NCBI GenBank assembly: GCA_900095095.1
Contig: FMBT01000295.1
Location: 434,001-498,000 of the forward strand
Length of the DNA stretch: 64,000 nt
Source of the DNA: Fragilariopsis cylindrus CCMP1102
Lineage: Eukaryota; Bacillariophyta; Bacillariophyceae; Bacillariales; Bacillariaceae
Direction of reading: 5' to 3'
Below the pieces are notes generated by a model. It worked only from the letters and a program-made list of their open reading frames with translations, was not told where the DNA came from and did no database searches. Shown here in pieces: positions 1 to 10,154 of this stretch. A program made the translations under genes and the position numbers. How positions within the stretch are numbered: position 1 is the stretch's first letter; every line of letters starts with the position of its first letter.

Positions 1-3
1 AAA

Positions 4-3000
4 ATGGACAAAACCAAGAAGGCACGGATGAAATATGAGCAAACCGAGAAGGAGGACCGGATGCTTCGATCTGCCATTCAAGACACACACAAGAAAGCTC
101 GAGAATGGGCCGAAGAAAAGGCCTCCCTCCATGCCGAGATTAGTAAGCTCGATAGTGACAAGATGTCGGCACAGAATATAGAACAATCGACTGACCTTCG
201 TGTTCAAAGTGCGTGTGATCAGATCAAGTCTGAAGAAGATCGTTCTGTCCAAGTGAAAGCCATACAGCTTAAAGAGATTGATGAGACCGTCAAGCAAAAA
301 GTGATCATTCGGTCAGAAATCGGTTCAATGTCTGATTCCATTCAGACATTGAAACTTGATCTACAAGCACAGAAGGAGAACATCATCGAATGTCAAAAGG
401 TGGAAGATGGACACCCGATTACAAGCAGTTCGTCCACAGACGATGAAGATTATGTTCCAGTTTTTGATCAAAATTTCTTTCGAACGGATCTAACAAAACT
501 CGAAGCAGTATCTAAGAAAGAGGACGATGCATTGAATGCCTTGAACCGTTCGATTGAGGAAATGGAACGGTCCCTTCAAGAATCCGAGGAGGGCACTCTC
601 AAGAATGAAGAGGAGACAACACTTCTAAATTCTTTTGCCAAGTCTATGAGCGAAGAGGAAGAAAATCGACGTGGAGATGCGGTGAAATTTCAGACAATTA
701 TTGAAACTAACCGTGCAGAAGTGGCCAAGCTTAAGGATAGTTTTCGTGAGATGGAAGAAATTCGAGAGGCTGGAGTTCAAACTCACTGTAAGGCGATGGC
801 GGACGGTGACGCTGAAATCTCCAGGTATACCGATCTGATTGAGGATCTCAAGTTGAAAATCAAAAGAGAGGATACAACACTAAAAACAAGAATTAGACTC
901 TTTCAAGAGGAGGAGAAACCAAAACTTTTAGCAGCCTTGAAGGCCGCAGAAAAAGGATCTCGTTGTGCCGAGAAAAAACACCAAGATTTAATTGAGATGA
1001 CCACTGAAGCATCCATCGAATCAAAACTTCAAGCTGAATTCGAGTTCGAGAAGAAGTTCAACGACGAGAAGATGAAATGGGAGGCAAAAGTCCGTAATAT
1101 TGTTGCCAAACGTGATGCAATTCTCGAGGGTAGGTACACTATTATCATCGTAAAGCATGCGTGAAAACGTGTTTTAATTTTCGACCATTTAATTGATTAT
1201 TATACATTGGAAGACTCTTATCCACACATTTATTCTATCACTGACATGTCATTACCACATTCCCGTTTCATGTTTTCCTATTCTTCTTCTCCAATTTCTT
1301 AATCATTCGCAGAATTTCCTGAGCTACAAGATATTGAGTACACTTTCGATAGAAACGAAGATACGAAGAAACAAATCGATCTAGCCCTTTCAGACCTCAA
1401 AAAGGATTGCAGTGATCGGGTGGCGGCTGCCAATGCGATAAAAGGGCGGAAAATGAAGAAGAAGAAAGAACGTCAGCTACAGTCGGAAGCAGCTAAGGCT
1501 AAACTCAAAAGGAAGGAAGAAGCGAAGGCCAAACTAATGCGAAGCCAGTTACGCGAAGAAGCTAGCTGTCGAGCGAACGATCTTGAAGGAGGTTCAATCG
1601 AGGATTCCACTCCTCCCCGTGTACAGCATGGAAAGGGATCAGACTTCTTCGACCCAAGAAGAGATGACAAGACTGATGATCTTAGCGATGAAACTCCTTC
1701 ACACCCAAGGAAACTTATCTCCTCTTTTTCGCAGTCACAGAGTAGCAGCGGTGACAAGCGAGTTCGATGGGGTGACGATGTCGAAGTCGAAGATGACTGT
1801 AGACTTGCCGAGGAAGAACATGTAGAATCTCGTTTTGAAGGCGATGGTGAGCTCTCCGAGAATCGCCACGACAAAGGCAAACCAACCAAGACCACAAAGG
1901 TAGCACAATATTCGAAGCCGATTTTGAAAGATGTCAATGTGAAAACAAATAGTAATGAAGAGAGCTCACGATCATCGAAGATTCAGATTGACGCCTTCGA
2001 AGCGAAAAAGGAGTCGTCGGCTGAAGAGGAAGGAGATTTAAAGAAGAAAACTGCAGATTCCGGATCTGCATTCACAGAAGACCACGGCTCAAAGAAGACA
2101 AATCATCGTCGACGCAGCAGCAACAGGAGCAGCAAAAGCAATTATGAGAAACAAGATAAGGTCGGAGAGTTGCGCAAGAAACTAACCATATCATCCAGGA
2201 TCACCCGTGAAGATGAATCATTAGACGGCGTTTCCTCGGAGAATGATAACGATGTCAATAAGAATAGTCACAAAAGAAGCAGAAGCAGAAGCAGCAGTAG
2301 AGACGAGGACAGAGATCGGCGTGCCAAGCAGCGGAAGAAATCGGATAACTCCGCCCGCGATAGTAGTTCGTTATACGCTAGTACGAAAAGTGCGACTGCC
2401 ACTGGATCGCGTGGGGAAGACAAGAAGAGTTCTTCCAGTAGCCTCCGTGGACGCAAGTTGTCGGATAGATCTTTATCGTCAAAGGGCACGAACGCCACCG
2501 CTATCCAGAAATGTCGCAAGAGCAGCAGCAGCAGCAGCAGCTCTACTCGTCGCAATCACAACTCTAAAGACGATAAAAGTGGTCGAGGGAGTGAACTAGC
2601 GGGTAAAGTCCCTCCGAAAGACAAAGGTCAACGTCAGAAGAGCCGTAGTAGTAGATCTATCGACAAGGATCCACGTAAAGAGGGAAAAGACAGCTCAACG
2701 GATGATCGCTACGAAAGTAGTCTAGTCAAAGCAAGTTCTTCGCAGATAAAGGATAGAGACGAAACGAAGACGAATATTGGTAGTAAAGCTCCTCGGAGAA
2801 CATCTCGAGAGAGTCGAAGAGAAAGATCCAGTGATAGCATCCGGGACGACGCTTCTCTGAAGAGTGTCTCTTCGAGAGGCAAGAGTGTAAAGAGACGAAG
2901 CAGTAGTATCAGTAGTCGTAGCAAGGAGACTGGGAAAGAATCTCGCGAAAAACGGCGCGACAGTGACGATGCTTCTGTCAAGAGTGTCTCTTCAAGAGGC

Positions 3001-4020
3001 AGGGGGGAAAAGAAACGAAGTAACAGTAGCAGCAGCAGTATTCGTAGCAAGAGGACTGAGAAGGAATCTCGCGGAAAAAGAAGTGATAGTGATGATACTT
3101 CTGTCAAGAGTGCTTCTTCAAAAGGCAGGGTGGAAAAGAAACGAAGCAGTAGCAGTAACAGGGGAATCGAAAAGGAATCTTGCGAAAAACGACGTGGTAG
3201 TGACGATGCTTCGGTCAGGAGTGTCTCTTCGAAGGGCAGGGTGGAAAAGAAACGAAGCCAATCTCGTGAAAAACAGCGCGATGGTGCTTCCGTCAAGAGT
3301 GTTTCTTTGAAGGACAAGACCGGAGGATCAAATAGTCGCAACAGCAGCAGCAGCAGCTCTAAATCGACTGGCAAAGAATCTCGCGAGAAACGACGCGATA
3401 TCGATGATGCATCTATCAAGAGTGTCTCTTCGAAAGGCAAGGCCGTAAAATCAAAAAGTCGCAGCAGCAGCAGCAGCAACAGCTCTAAATCTACTGACAA
3501 AGTATCTCGTGAGAAACAACATGATGGTGTTCGTGATGATGCTTCTGTCAAGAGCATTTCTTCGAAAGGCAAGACTGTAAAATCAAAGAGTCGCAGCAGC
3601 AGCAACATCTCTAAATCAACTGACAACGTATGTCGTGGGAAGAAACGAGGCAACTCTACCAGTAGCGTCATTGATGCTACTGCTGCGAAAGACAAGAGTA
3701 ATAGAACAGAGAGTGACAAGTCTACCGGCGTTCGTAAAGAGTCTCGTGGGAAGGGGCGCGAAAAGCCTAGTAGCAGTGGTGCTCGTAAAAGTTCTTCCAT
3801 ACGAGGGGATGTCGCCAAAACTCACCAATCTCTGAAAGCAAGAACCTCTTCCCAAGAAAATGAAGCTTCGAAGAAGCGAAAGGTAAACGAAGATAGCACC
3901 TCTGTTTCAACGTCAACCACCACCGCCACCACGAATGCTCGTCGCCGGAAGCGACGCGGCACGTTATCACAGAAATCTACCACTAAAAATATGACCGATG
4001 ATGCAGGTTTCAATTTTTAA
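4..4020 (+). CDS. Coiled-coil and SR/KS-repeat protein, two exons, 5' end possibly beyond the window
   Basis: Two exons, 4-1129 and 1313-4020, join in frame across a GT-AG intron (1130-1312), giving about 1277 residues. The ATG at 4 lies three bases from the window edge, so the true start may be further upstream. Residues 1 to about 440 are charged and heptad-rich, a long coiled coil with acidic and lysine-rich patches. The C-terminal half is Ser/Arg/Lys-rich and holds seven degenerate repeats of about 30-45 residues (about 2846-3650), each built from a DDASVKSVSSKG core, a KKRS/KSRSSSS stretch and a SREKRRD end. It finishes in a basic tail. No enzymatic domain is visible. Coiled coil plus RS-type repeats suggests a nuclear scaffold, splicing-speckle or kinetochore-like protein, but that is inference. 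Family not recognised. Confidence 0.8.
2846..3650 (+). repeat. Seven coding tandem repeats (SR/KS-rich)
   Basis: Seven diverged copies of an about 90-130 base unit encode DDASVKSVSSKG, then a KKRS or KSRSSSS segment, then SREKRRD. Copies differ in length mainly through the serine run (AGC repeats). They lie within the C-terminal half of the coiled-coil/SR protein and keep its frame. Confidence 0.75.
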
Positions 4021-4443
4021 AACTTATTGTTCTTTCACTTTTATCTATCTCGGATATCTGCTCTTCTGAATTGATCTTTTTATGTTTTGAGCGTACACGC
4101 ACTAGAGATAAATAATATATTATAATTGCGAAAAAAATTGTGAATTGCACACTAACTATTAGTATTTTTCATTGTCGATAAGCGAAAAATGAAGACTCTA
4201 ACCTCATCTGATCAAAAATATTTCAGAAATATTTATCGATACCCTAGCATTCGATCCATATGCTTTGCAGAAACAATAATTCTGACATCGCCTCAAAGAG
4301 CCTTGCGTTGATTATTCAAAGGTTGTCTCGGCGGGGATAAATTCTGGTCTTCTTAATGCGTATTACATGCCACTGGTAGCTCTTCTTCCTTTTTTCCTAC
4401 ATCTTACTCGTTTCCATCATTTTCGTCGATAAAGTACTAGACT
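4021..4443. other. Convergent 3' spacer
   Basis: This AT-rich spacer separates the stop of the SR-repeat gene (+) from the stop of the S1-domain gene (-). It must hold both 3' ends. No ORF, repeat or RNA gene is visible. Confidence 0.6.
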
Positions 4444-5958
4444 TTATCGACCGTCACTGCTACCATGGCTTCTGCTACGACGACGACTATGACGATGATG
4501 ATGGCGACGACTAAGTTGTCGTTTGTATTTTCTCCCCTCCTTATTATAATCATTATTACCATTATCATCATTGGCGTCGTCTTTACCGTTACCGTCACCC
4601 TCGCTACTGCTGCGATTTTCTCTTCTCAACCTACTATTATTATCTTCACGATAGTTATCGCGTCTTTCCTTCGATTTTTCTAATGCGCTCCGACGAGAAG
4701 TGGGGGACAATGAACCACCACCACTGCTTACATTACTAGCACTACCTAGACTTGTTTCATCATCACTTTCATTGCGATGACGACGACGACTCGATCTTTT
4801 ACTACTATAGTCCCTACCCTTATCATCATCATTACCATCATCATCATCATGGTGTCGTCTTTTTCGTTTATTTTTCTCAATTTTAGAACGAATTGAGTCC
4901 TCACTTTTAGACTGTTTTGCGTCCTTACGACGACGATGACGATCATGACGGCGACTACTACTTTCGTTACTGTCGTCGTCGTCGTCGTATCGTTTTCGTC
5001 GTCTTTTCTTGTGTCGTTTTTTATCTTCTTTCTTTCTCTTCTTAGATGATCGTTTATCTTTATAATCATCTTCATCATTATCACTATATTTACCGTGGTC
5101 CTCATCTTTGATTTTGTTGTCAGCAGATCTCTTCCTTGATGCCTTTTTTTCATCAGTCGCCCCGCCGCTGCCGATCGTATCTTCTTTATTCTTTGCTGCT
5201 GTCATCCAAGCGGGCAAAGTAAGACCTCGTCCTCTCCCCATAGGCGCTGTGCGAATGGCTTTACAATTATCTGTAGCGGTAGAGTTGGTGGTAGTTGTTG
5301 AGGTCTGATTTTGAGACTCTGGTAATGGTGGTAGTTCTCCTTCATCATCACCAACTAAAGCATACCCTCCACGAAATATATTATTATTGTTGCTGCCATT
5401 ATTCTTATTATTAGTCCGTAGGACAAGACGTTCCATTGGATCTATCGCTACACCCATACCGATCATCGAATTCAAATTCGTTTCCAATTGAGTTGTGACT
5501 TGTTCCTTCTCATCTCTTCGTTGTTTTAAATCTTCTTTCGTCCCATCCTGAGAAACATCTTTCATCGATAATTTGATCCGATAACGATTGTTATTGTTAG
5601 CTCCTCCAGTCGATTCTTGTTTTTCGACTTCCAATACTTTCACCCAAACATTGTCACCCTTTTCAACTACATCGTCGACTTTCTCTACTCGTGATTCGGT
5701 CAGCTGTGAGATATGAACAAGACCCTGCCAAGCTCGTCTTTCTCGTTGTTGTTGCAACTGTTGTCCGAAAGAAACAAATGCACCGTATGATTCGATTCGG
5801 GCGATTTCTCCTTCCCATATCTCATCTACCATGGGAGGAGGGGGGTTAAAAGAAGGTACTGCGTTATTGTTACGACGATGAGGTCGATACGGTTGTTGGC
5901 CGCCGGTATTATCGTCGTGGTGGTTGTCATCGTTATTATTATAACGACGGTCGTTCAT
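4444..5958 (-). CDS. S1-domain RNA-binding protein with K/R/S-rich tail
   Basis: An S1 (OB-fold) RNA-binding domain lies near the N-terminus (about residues 45-140). It starts at DEIWEGEIARIESYGAF and includes GLVHISQLTESRVEKVDDVV and RIKLSMKDVSQDG, the usual S1 beta-strand pattern. After a variable linker comes a GRGRGLTLPAWMT segment, a short motif seen in several eukaryotic nuclear proteins. The last about 240 residues are Lys/Arg/Ser/Asp-rich like an SR or nucleolar protein. The closest known layout is the single-S1 protein ZCCHC17/pNO40, but no CCHC knuckle is visible. I start at the ATG at 5958 (MNDRRY); a longer in-frame ATG at 6039 would add a hydrophobic 27-residue leader that looks like 5'UTR. 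Probably nuclear RNA metabolism. Confidence 0.8.
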   Translation of the reverse strand: MNDRRYNNNDDNHHDDNTGGQQPYRPHRRNNNAVPSFNPPPPMVDEIWEGEIARIESYGAFVSFGQQLQQQRERRAWQGLVHISQLTESRVEKVDDVVEKGDNVWVKVLEVEKQESTGGANNNNRYRIKLSMKDVSQDGTKEDLKQRRDEKEQVTTQLETNLNSMIGMGVAIDPMERLVLRTNNKNNGSNNNNIFRGGYALVGDDEGELPPLPESQNQTSTTTTNSTATDNCKAIRTAPMGRGRGLTLPAWMTAAKNKEDTIGSGGATDEKKASRKRSADNKIKDEDHGKYSDNDEDDYKDKRSSKKRKKEDKKRHKKRRRKRYDDDDDSNESSSRRHDRHRRRKDAKQSKSEDSIRSKIEKNKRKRRHHDDDDGNDDDKGRDYSSKRSSRRRHRNESDDETSLGSASNVSSGGGSLSPTSRRSALEKSKERRDNYREDNNSRLRRENRSSSEGDGNGKDDANDDNGNNDYNKEGRKYKRQLSRRHHHRHSRRRSRSHGSSDGR

Positions 5959-6511
5959 TAAAAGTAAAACAGAATACAATGGAAATGAAATCGGTATGAT
6001 ATGAAGAGATAGAAAACGTAGAGTCTGATTGGTAATCAAATACAGTATGGAAAATGTAGTTTTCGCTACTTGTAATCGTAATGATGATAGGTTACAATTA
6101 GAAATTAGAAAATGATGGGATTTGTTGCTACAGTAAGTTAGCTAGGATGTTAGGATGCACTACAATACAATAGATGATAATAAGAATACTGTAGTAGATT
6201 TTTTTTTTTTTTTTTGTGGATGAAATTCAAATGAAGATGCCGCAGGACCATGATGTTCACCTTTTTTTTACCCTACCTAGCGTGTCTCGGAGAATTAAAT
6301 TTCCGTGAATAAAAAGAAGCTAACTTATTCAATTTTTGATGACATGATCCTTAGATTTAAAATATAAATATAAATACAATGGATGAAAAAATGCAAATCG
6401 CAAATAAATTAATGCATAAAAAAGCATTAAGAACTCAAACCAAAGTCTTTATGACTATGATATTCGATTCATTAAAACACTTCATCGGTTCATCACCTTT
6501 TCTTTCTTATT
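5959..6511. promoter_or_regulatory. Divergent intergenic region, S1 gene / LRR-like gene
   Basis: About 550 bases lie between two divergent start codons, so both promoters should be here. It holds a 17-T run (6199-6215) and three TACAGTA/TACTGTA sites (6041, 6129, 6187). No TATA box stands out from the AT-rich background. Confidence 0.5.
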
Positions 6512-8026
6512 ATGGAATTAGAATGGGTGATCTATCACTTGATTCATAACGATGACGAAAATTTCACATCTATTATCGATTTAGATATCGACCTTTGTAG
6601 ATCCGACGACGATCAATGGAATCGTTTGATACTAGGCTTGTCACGTAATAGAACAATACACAGTATAGAATTATTAAGAGGATACCAAAACCCGATCATT
6701 ACAGATGATGATTTGAAAAGACTATTTACTGCACTTCGTTGCTGTACAAAGTTATCAAAAGTGAAACTTGATAGCTTTACAATACATGATTTAGAACAAA
6801 CTGAACCGTTATTTAAAAACAACACATTGATCGAAGAAGTTTGGATAGAGAACGCACATTTTCAACAGGACGATGACGATAACGATAACGACGACGAAGA
6901 AGAAGATGGAGAAGAAAATAATGACGACGATGGCGGGGTCACTGATGATAACGATGGTCTACTATACGACTATACGATCCCGTACGATCATCTGATCATG
7001 TACATTGCCACGATGTCTGCTCATCGTCTTCGACGACTTCGAATCGAAATACCAGCAAGTTTATCACATGATTCCCCCCTTGCAACATTATTAGATGGAT
7101 CATCAAAGTTAGAAACTTTGGTTTTGGAGACTACCTCGTCGTCTTCTTCTTCTTCTTCTTTTGTTGGAAAAGCGGTAACAACAGCCGACTGCGATGATGA
7201 CGATGATGACGATGATGATGATAATGGTCGTCGTCGTCGCCGCAATTTTTCCGCAACGATGTTCGCATTACAATCCAATGAAGTCTTAAGGATATTGGAT
7301 ATGGACTTTCCTATTTCATTTTCGGATCTTAAAGACGTAGCTACAATGTTAGAACAAAATATTACCTTAACCGATCTTAGTCTGCGTCTGGATCCTACAG
7401 CAATAATTCAGAATAATGATTGTGAGAATAACAATAACAATAACAAAAGTAGTGATCCCAATGAATCGACCAGACTTTTCTTTGGCTCACTCAAGACAAA
7501 TATGGATACTGCACTGAAACACTTTACCCAGTACAATACTGACAACTCAGGATTCGTGATAAAGTCAAACAACTTGGGATCAAAGGAAGAAAAGAGAACA
7601 CAACGCCAGGAGCTTATCGACATGGCATTGGAAATGTTAGAATGCAATCTTTCATTGGAATCTTTTTCTTTCTTTCTTTTTGATCCTGATTTCCTTGTTG
7701 AAAACAATAAGCATGTTGTTGTACTAGGAAAAAAAGACATGTTCCTGAGATTGAATCAACGTGGTCGTAAATATATCCAACAACATGATCTTCGGGAAAC
7801 TGTTTCAAAGTCAATATGGATCGATCAACTCGCGAAGCATACTAACGATGACTTAGATGGACTATACTATTACATTTGTACAAATCCATCAGTTTGTAGA
7901 GTAGTAGTTGACACAAGTATCGCCGATGATATTCCTATTGCTCCCGAAACCAAACGACAGCGTCTTGATACAAAATCTATAGGGTTTCCGGATGTGCTAC
8001 CAACTATTGCCACCACCACACCATAA
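6512..8026 (+). CDS. Leucine-rich-repeat-like (RNI-type) protein
   Basis: A single exon of 504 residues. The spacing of SIELLRGYQNPIITDDDLKR, LSKVKLDSFTIHDLEQ, LETLVLE, LRILDMDFPISFSDLKDVA and LTDLSLRLD fits an LRR solenoid of the ribonuclease-inhibitor type, in which 'N..L..L.L......' helices and strands alternate. The solenoid is interrupted by acidic D/E and serine runs at about residues 120-145, 210-245 and 305-315, which are probably surface loops. There is no signal peptide, membrane segment or fused domain. Such LRR proteins are common in diatoms and mostly uncharacterised; a protein-binding role in the cytosol or nucleus is inferred. A 20-base piece of the 3' coding end recurs downstream at 8149-8168. 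Confidence 0.75.
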   Translation: MELEWVIYHLIHNDDENFTSIIDLDIDLCRSDDDQWNRLILGLSRNRTIHSIELLRGYQNPIITDDDLKRLFTALRCCTKLSKVKLDSFTIHDLEQTEPLFKNNTLIEEVWIENAHFQQDDDDNDNDDEEEDGEENNDDDGGVTDDNDGLLYDYTIPYDHLIMYIATMSAHRLRRLRIEIPASLSHDSPLATLLDGSSKLETLVLETTSSSSSSSSFVGKAVTTADCDDDDDDDDDDNGRRRRRNFSATMFALQSNEVLRILDMDFPISFSDLKDVATMLEQNITLTDLSLRLDPTAIIQNNDCENNNNNNKSSDPNESTRLFFGSLKTNMDTALKHFTQYNTDNSGFVIKSNNLGSKEEKRTQRQELIDMALEMLECNLSLESFSFFLFDPDFLVENNKHVVVLGKKDMFLRLNQRGRKYIQQHDLRETVSKSIWIDQLAKHTNDDLDGLYYYICTNPSVCRVVVDTSIADDIPIAPETKRQRLDTKSIGFPDVLPTIATTTP

Positions 8027-8418
8027 AAAAAAGTAAAAATGATAATGATATACTACCCGAATAACTAGTAGAGAAAATCCTAAAACGAGAACAACGCCTT
8101 GTCCTTCTCTCGATGTAACAATAATTTCGATACTATATACAATTACGTTATTGCTCCCGAAACCAAACAACGTGTGCTGATGATCTTCTCATCATTTTTA
8201 CCTTAGGGAAGTTGAGGCATGATTTTTATGGACTACTTTTTCAAAATAATTCTCAATGTTTTCATGCCGGAAATAAATAATTAGAGCTCTACTATGTATG
8301 CGTATCTATTCAAATCAACACTACTTTTGGATACTTTCCATACCTTCTCTTCTTTTTGCTACAGTATTTGATGCTCCATTTTCGCCTCTCATCATGCACG
8401 CCTCTGCTTCGCTACTGG

Positions 8419-8454
<36 letters not shown>

Positions 8455-8837
8455 TGCAAACAATGTAATCCCAATTATACAAATTTTTCCTTCTTGCTCT
8501 ATTTATGGTGTTGTTGAATGGCTGTATCACGCTCGGGATATTATAGAAATTCATTACTATCTGCCATTCGTCCCATAAAGTCTCCTACTAGTAGGTTGAT
8601 TATAATGCATGGTTTATCCTTACTACTAGCTACAGTATTCGTTTCTTGTTTACTACAACGTATGGCTAGGTAAAGTTTGCAAATAATAAGAAAACTACTA
8701 TACGATAACATTACGATTAATATATGTAAATATTATATATCTATACGTTGTCCATCTACGATTTTGTTCCTTCTTCTGCTCATTGCGTCGACTCTTGTCG
8801 TTCATTCGTTTGACCTTTGTCTTCAATGAGGAGTAAT
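8027..8837. other. Convergent spacer with microsatellite and a duplicated gene-end fragment
   Basis: No gene is visible. The spacer contains a 20-base exact copy (8149-8168) of the LRR-like gene's 3' coding sequence at 7936-7955, a (TATG)8 microsatellite (8425-8456) and two TACAGTA sites (8360, 8631). Both neighbouring genes end here. Confidence 0.6.
8425..8456. repeat. (TATG)8 microsatellite
   Basis: Eight perfect tetranucleotide units lie in the convergent spacer downstream of the LRR-like gene. Confidence 0.95.
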
Positions 8838-9287
8838 TTACAAACAGCTCTTGCCTTTGCCGCTTATAATGCATACAGCAAGATCGGACTTCTCTTGAGG
8901 TTCGACGCAATCAAAGGCGCAGTTTGCGTCATTGGGACTGCAATTCGTAAGACATGTTAATGCCTGAGCACAACTAGCGTCTTGAAAGCAAGTAGCAAGT
9001 TCGGAAGAACAAGCTTTAACAGCGCATTCACAATTCTTTTGGAACAAAGAAGGAGCTCTGTCACAGAGGCCCGCTGAATTCTCGAACAATAATGCACCAA
9101 ATAGATTTGCCTCAGCACGCAACATCTGTTTTGGAAGCCTCCTGTTGTTGGTACCATTCTGACGTCCGACAAGGAATGCCGACAAGACCAACAAGGTAAC
9201 GATAAAAGCAGTAGGACCAAATCCTCTCTTTTTCTTCCATCCTTGATCGATGGGGGTAACAATAGTATCGTATGGTGTTGGTTTCAT
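8838..9287 (-). CDS. Membrane-anchored VDE-type cysteine-rich domain protein
   Basis: A single exon of 149 residues. One hydrophobic segment (about residues 25-42) follows a basic KKKR cluster, a type II membrane anchor or uncleaved signal. From about residue 78 to the end the protein is cysteine-rich. Its cysteine spacing, CxC-x4-C-x6-C-x5-C-x5-C-x3-C-x6-C-x3-C-x11-C-x8-C, with ELA before the fourth cysteine and CL between the sixth and seventh, follows the N-terminal Cys-rich domain of violaxanthin de-epoxidase (VDE) as I remember it from plants. The VDE lipocalin and glutamate-rich domains are absent and the ORF is closed by its own stop, so this is not the enzyme. Function unknown; a disulfide-bonded luminal or extracellular module is inferred. 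No AF-type plastid cleavage site is evident. Confidence 0.75.
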   Translation of the reverse strand: MKPTPYDTIVTPIDQGWKKKRGFGPTAFIVTLLVLSAFLVGRQNGTNNRRLPKQMLRAEANLFGALLFENSAGLCDRAPSLFQKNCECAVKACSSELATCFQDASCAQALTCLTNCSPNDANCAFDCVEPQEKSDLAVCIISGKGKSCL

Positions 9288-9515
9288 GATGAAAAGTAGA
9301 TAATAATAAAGCTTTTGGCTTGAAGATAGATGAACGTAGAAGAAGATTCCTTACTTTATTTCCTTTTGCAAATACAAGATTTGAATTTTATGATCGAAAG
9401 AAAGAAGAGGTATATTTGTGCTTTTGTGTGTGTGTATGTGTGTGGGCGTGGAAAATGATTGTAAATTTATATTTACTTTTTTCAACAAAGAAAAGATCTA
9501 ACTTCATGACGCTTC

Positions 9516-9638
9516 GGGTAGATGTCAACCTAAATTCGCTTAAGTGTCAGAAGAAAAAAGAAGGGTGACGTAGCAGTGCTGATGTTGGGTAGATGTCAAC
9601 CTGAATTCGCTTGAGTGTCAGAAGAAAAAAGAAGGGTG
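9516..9638. repeat. Direct repeat, 2 x 52 bases, period 71
   Basis: Copies at 9516-9567 and 9587-9638 begin GGGTAGATGTCAACC and end AAGAAGGGTG, with two mismatches. A 19-base spacer lies between them. A recent local duplication is the simplest reading. Confidence 0.95.
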
Positions 9639-9859
9639 TTACTGACAGAAGCTCCAGTAACAAAAGGATCGAACTGTATCCGGCGAAATTTTTTTGGTGG
9701 TACACCACAGGAAAAAGCAGAAACTCTTTTCTTCTTTTAGAGAAATTTCCTTGGGATAAATGTTGTGATATAAATGGAGTAGACCGCCTCGCTCGTTGCG
9801 TGGAAACGCGCATAAACTAACCTAATTGTTGTTTTTTTCGCTTTCTGCGGGTTATCAAA

Positions 9860-9945
9860 ATCGAATGAATGAATCGAATGAATCGAATGAATCGAACGAA
9901 TCGAATGAATCGAATGAATCGAATGAATCGAATGAATCAATCGAA
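9860..9945. repeat. GAATGAATC nonamer tandem array
   Basis: About nine imperfect copies of a 9-base unit (GAATGAATC, with GAACGAATC variants). Related GAATCGAA/CAAAT tracts recur at about 20,905-20,955 and 54,066-54,096. Confidence 0.9.
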
Positions 9946-10154
9946 CCGACGATGAAATCGAATGAATATTTCAATCAATTGAAAGAATATATTTAAAATG
10001 AATGAATGAATCATCATCAATCGATCGAAGGTGGATTATCATAATTCGACATCATTAAACAAGTTGCCATGTTTTGTTAGTTGCCTGATTGAGAATAGCG
10101 AAGACAAACGACAGGAATAGTATTCAATACATTATCGTGACAGTAACCTGTGAC

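Larger units (their letters stand above)
9288..10154. promoter_or_regulatory. Divergent, repeat-bearing intergenic region
   Basis: The region lies between the VDE-like Cys protein (-) and the FBXO21-like gene (+). It holds a duplicated 52-base unit (9516-9567 and 9587-9638), a pyrimidine/purine-rich stretch with a TG run near 9423-9445, and a GAATGAATC nonamer array (about 9860-9945). No coding sequence is supported. Confidence 0.6.

Noticed and set aside
1473-1937. 154-codon minus-strand frame in exon 2 of the same gene
   Set aside because: Serine-rich shadow of the coding strand; no start context or domain.
2709-3818. 369-codon open frame on the minus strand inside the SR-repeat gene
   Set aside because: It is the reverse reading of AGC/TCT/AAG repeats, giving Leu/Phe/Ser-rich sequence without a domain. 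The plus-strand gene explains it.
4746-5153. 135-codon frame overlapping the S1 gene in another frame of the same strand
   Set aside because: Made of D/K/R repeat codons read in another frame.
8838-9287. Calling this gene violaxanthin de-epoxidase
   Set aside because: Only the Cys-rich module is present; the lipocalin and C-terminal domains needed for the reaction are missing.
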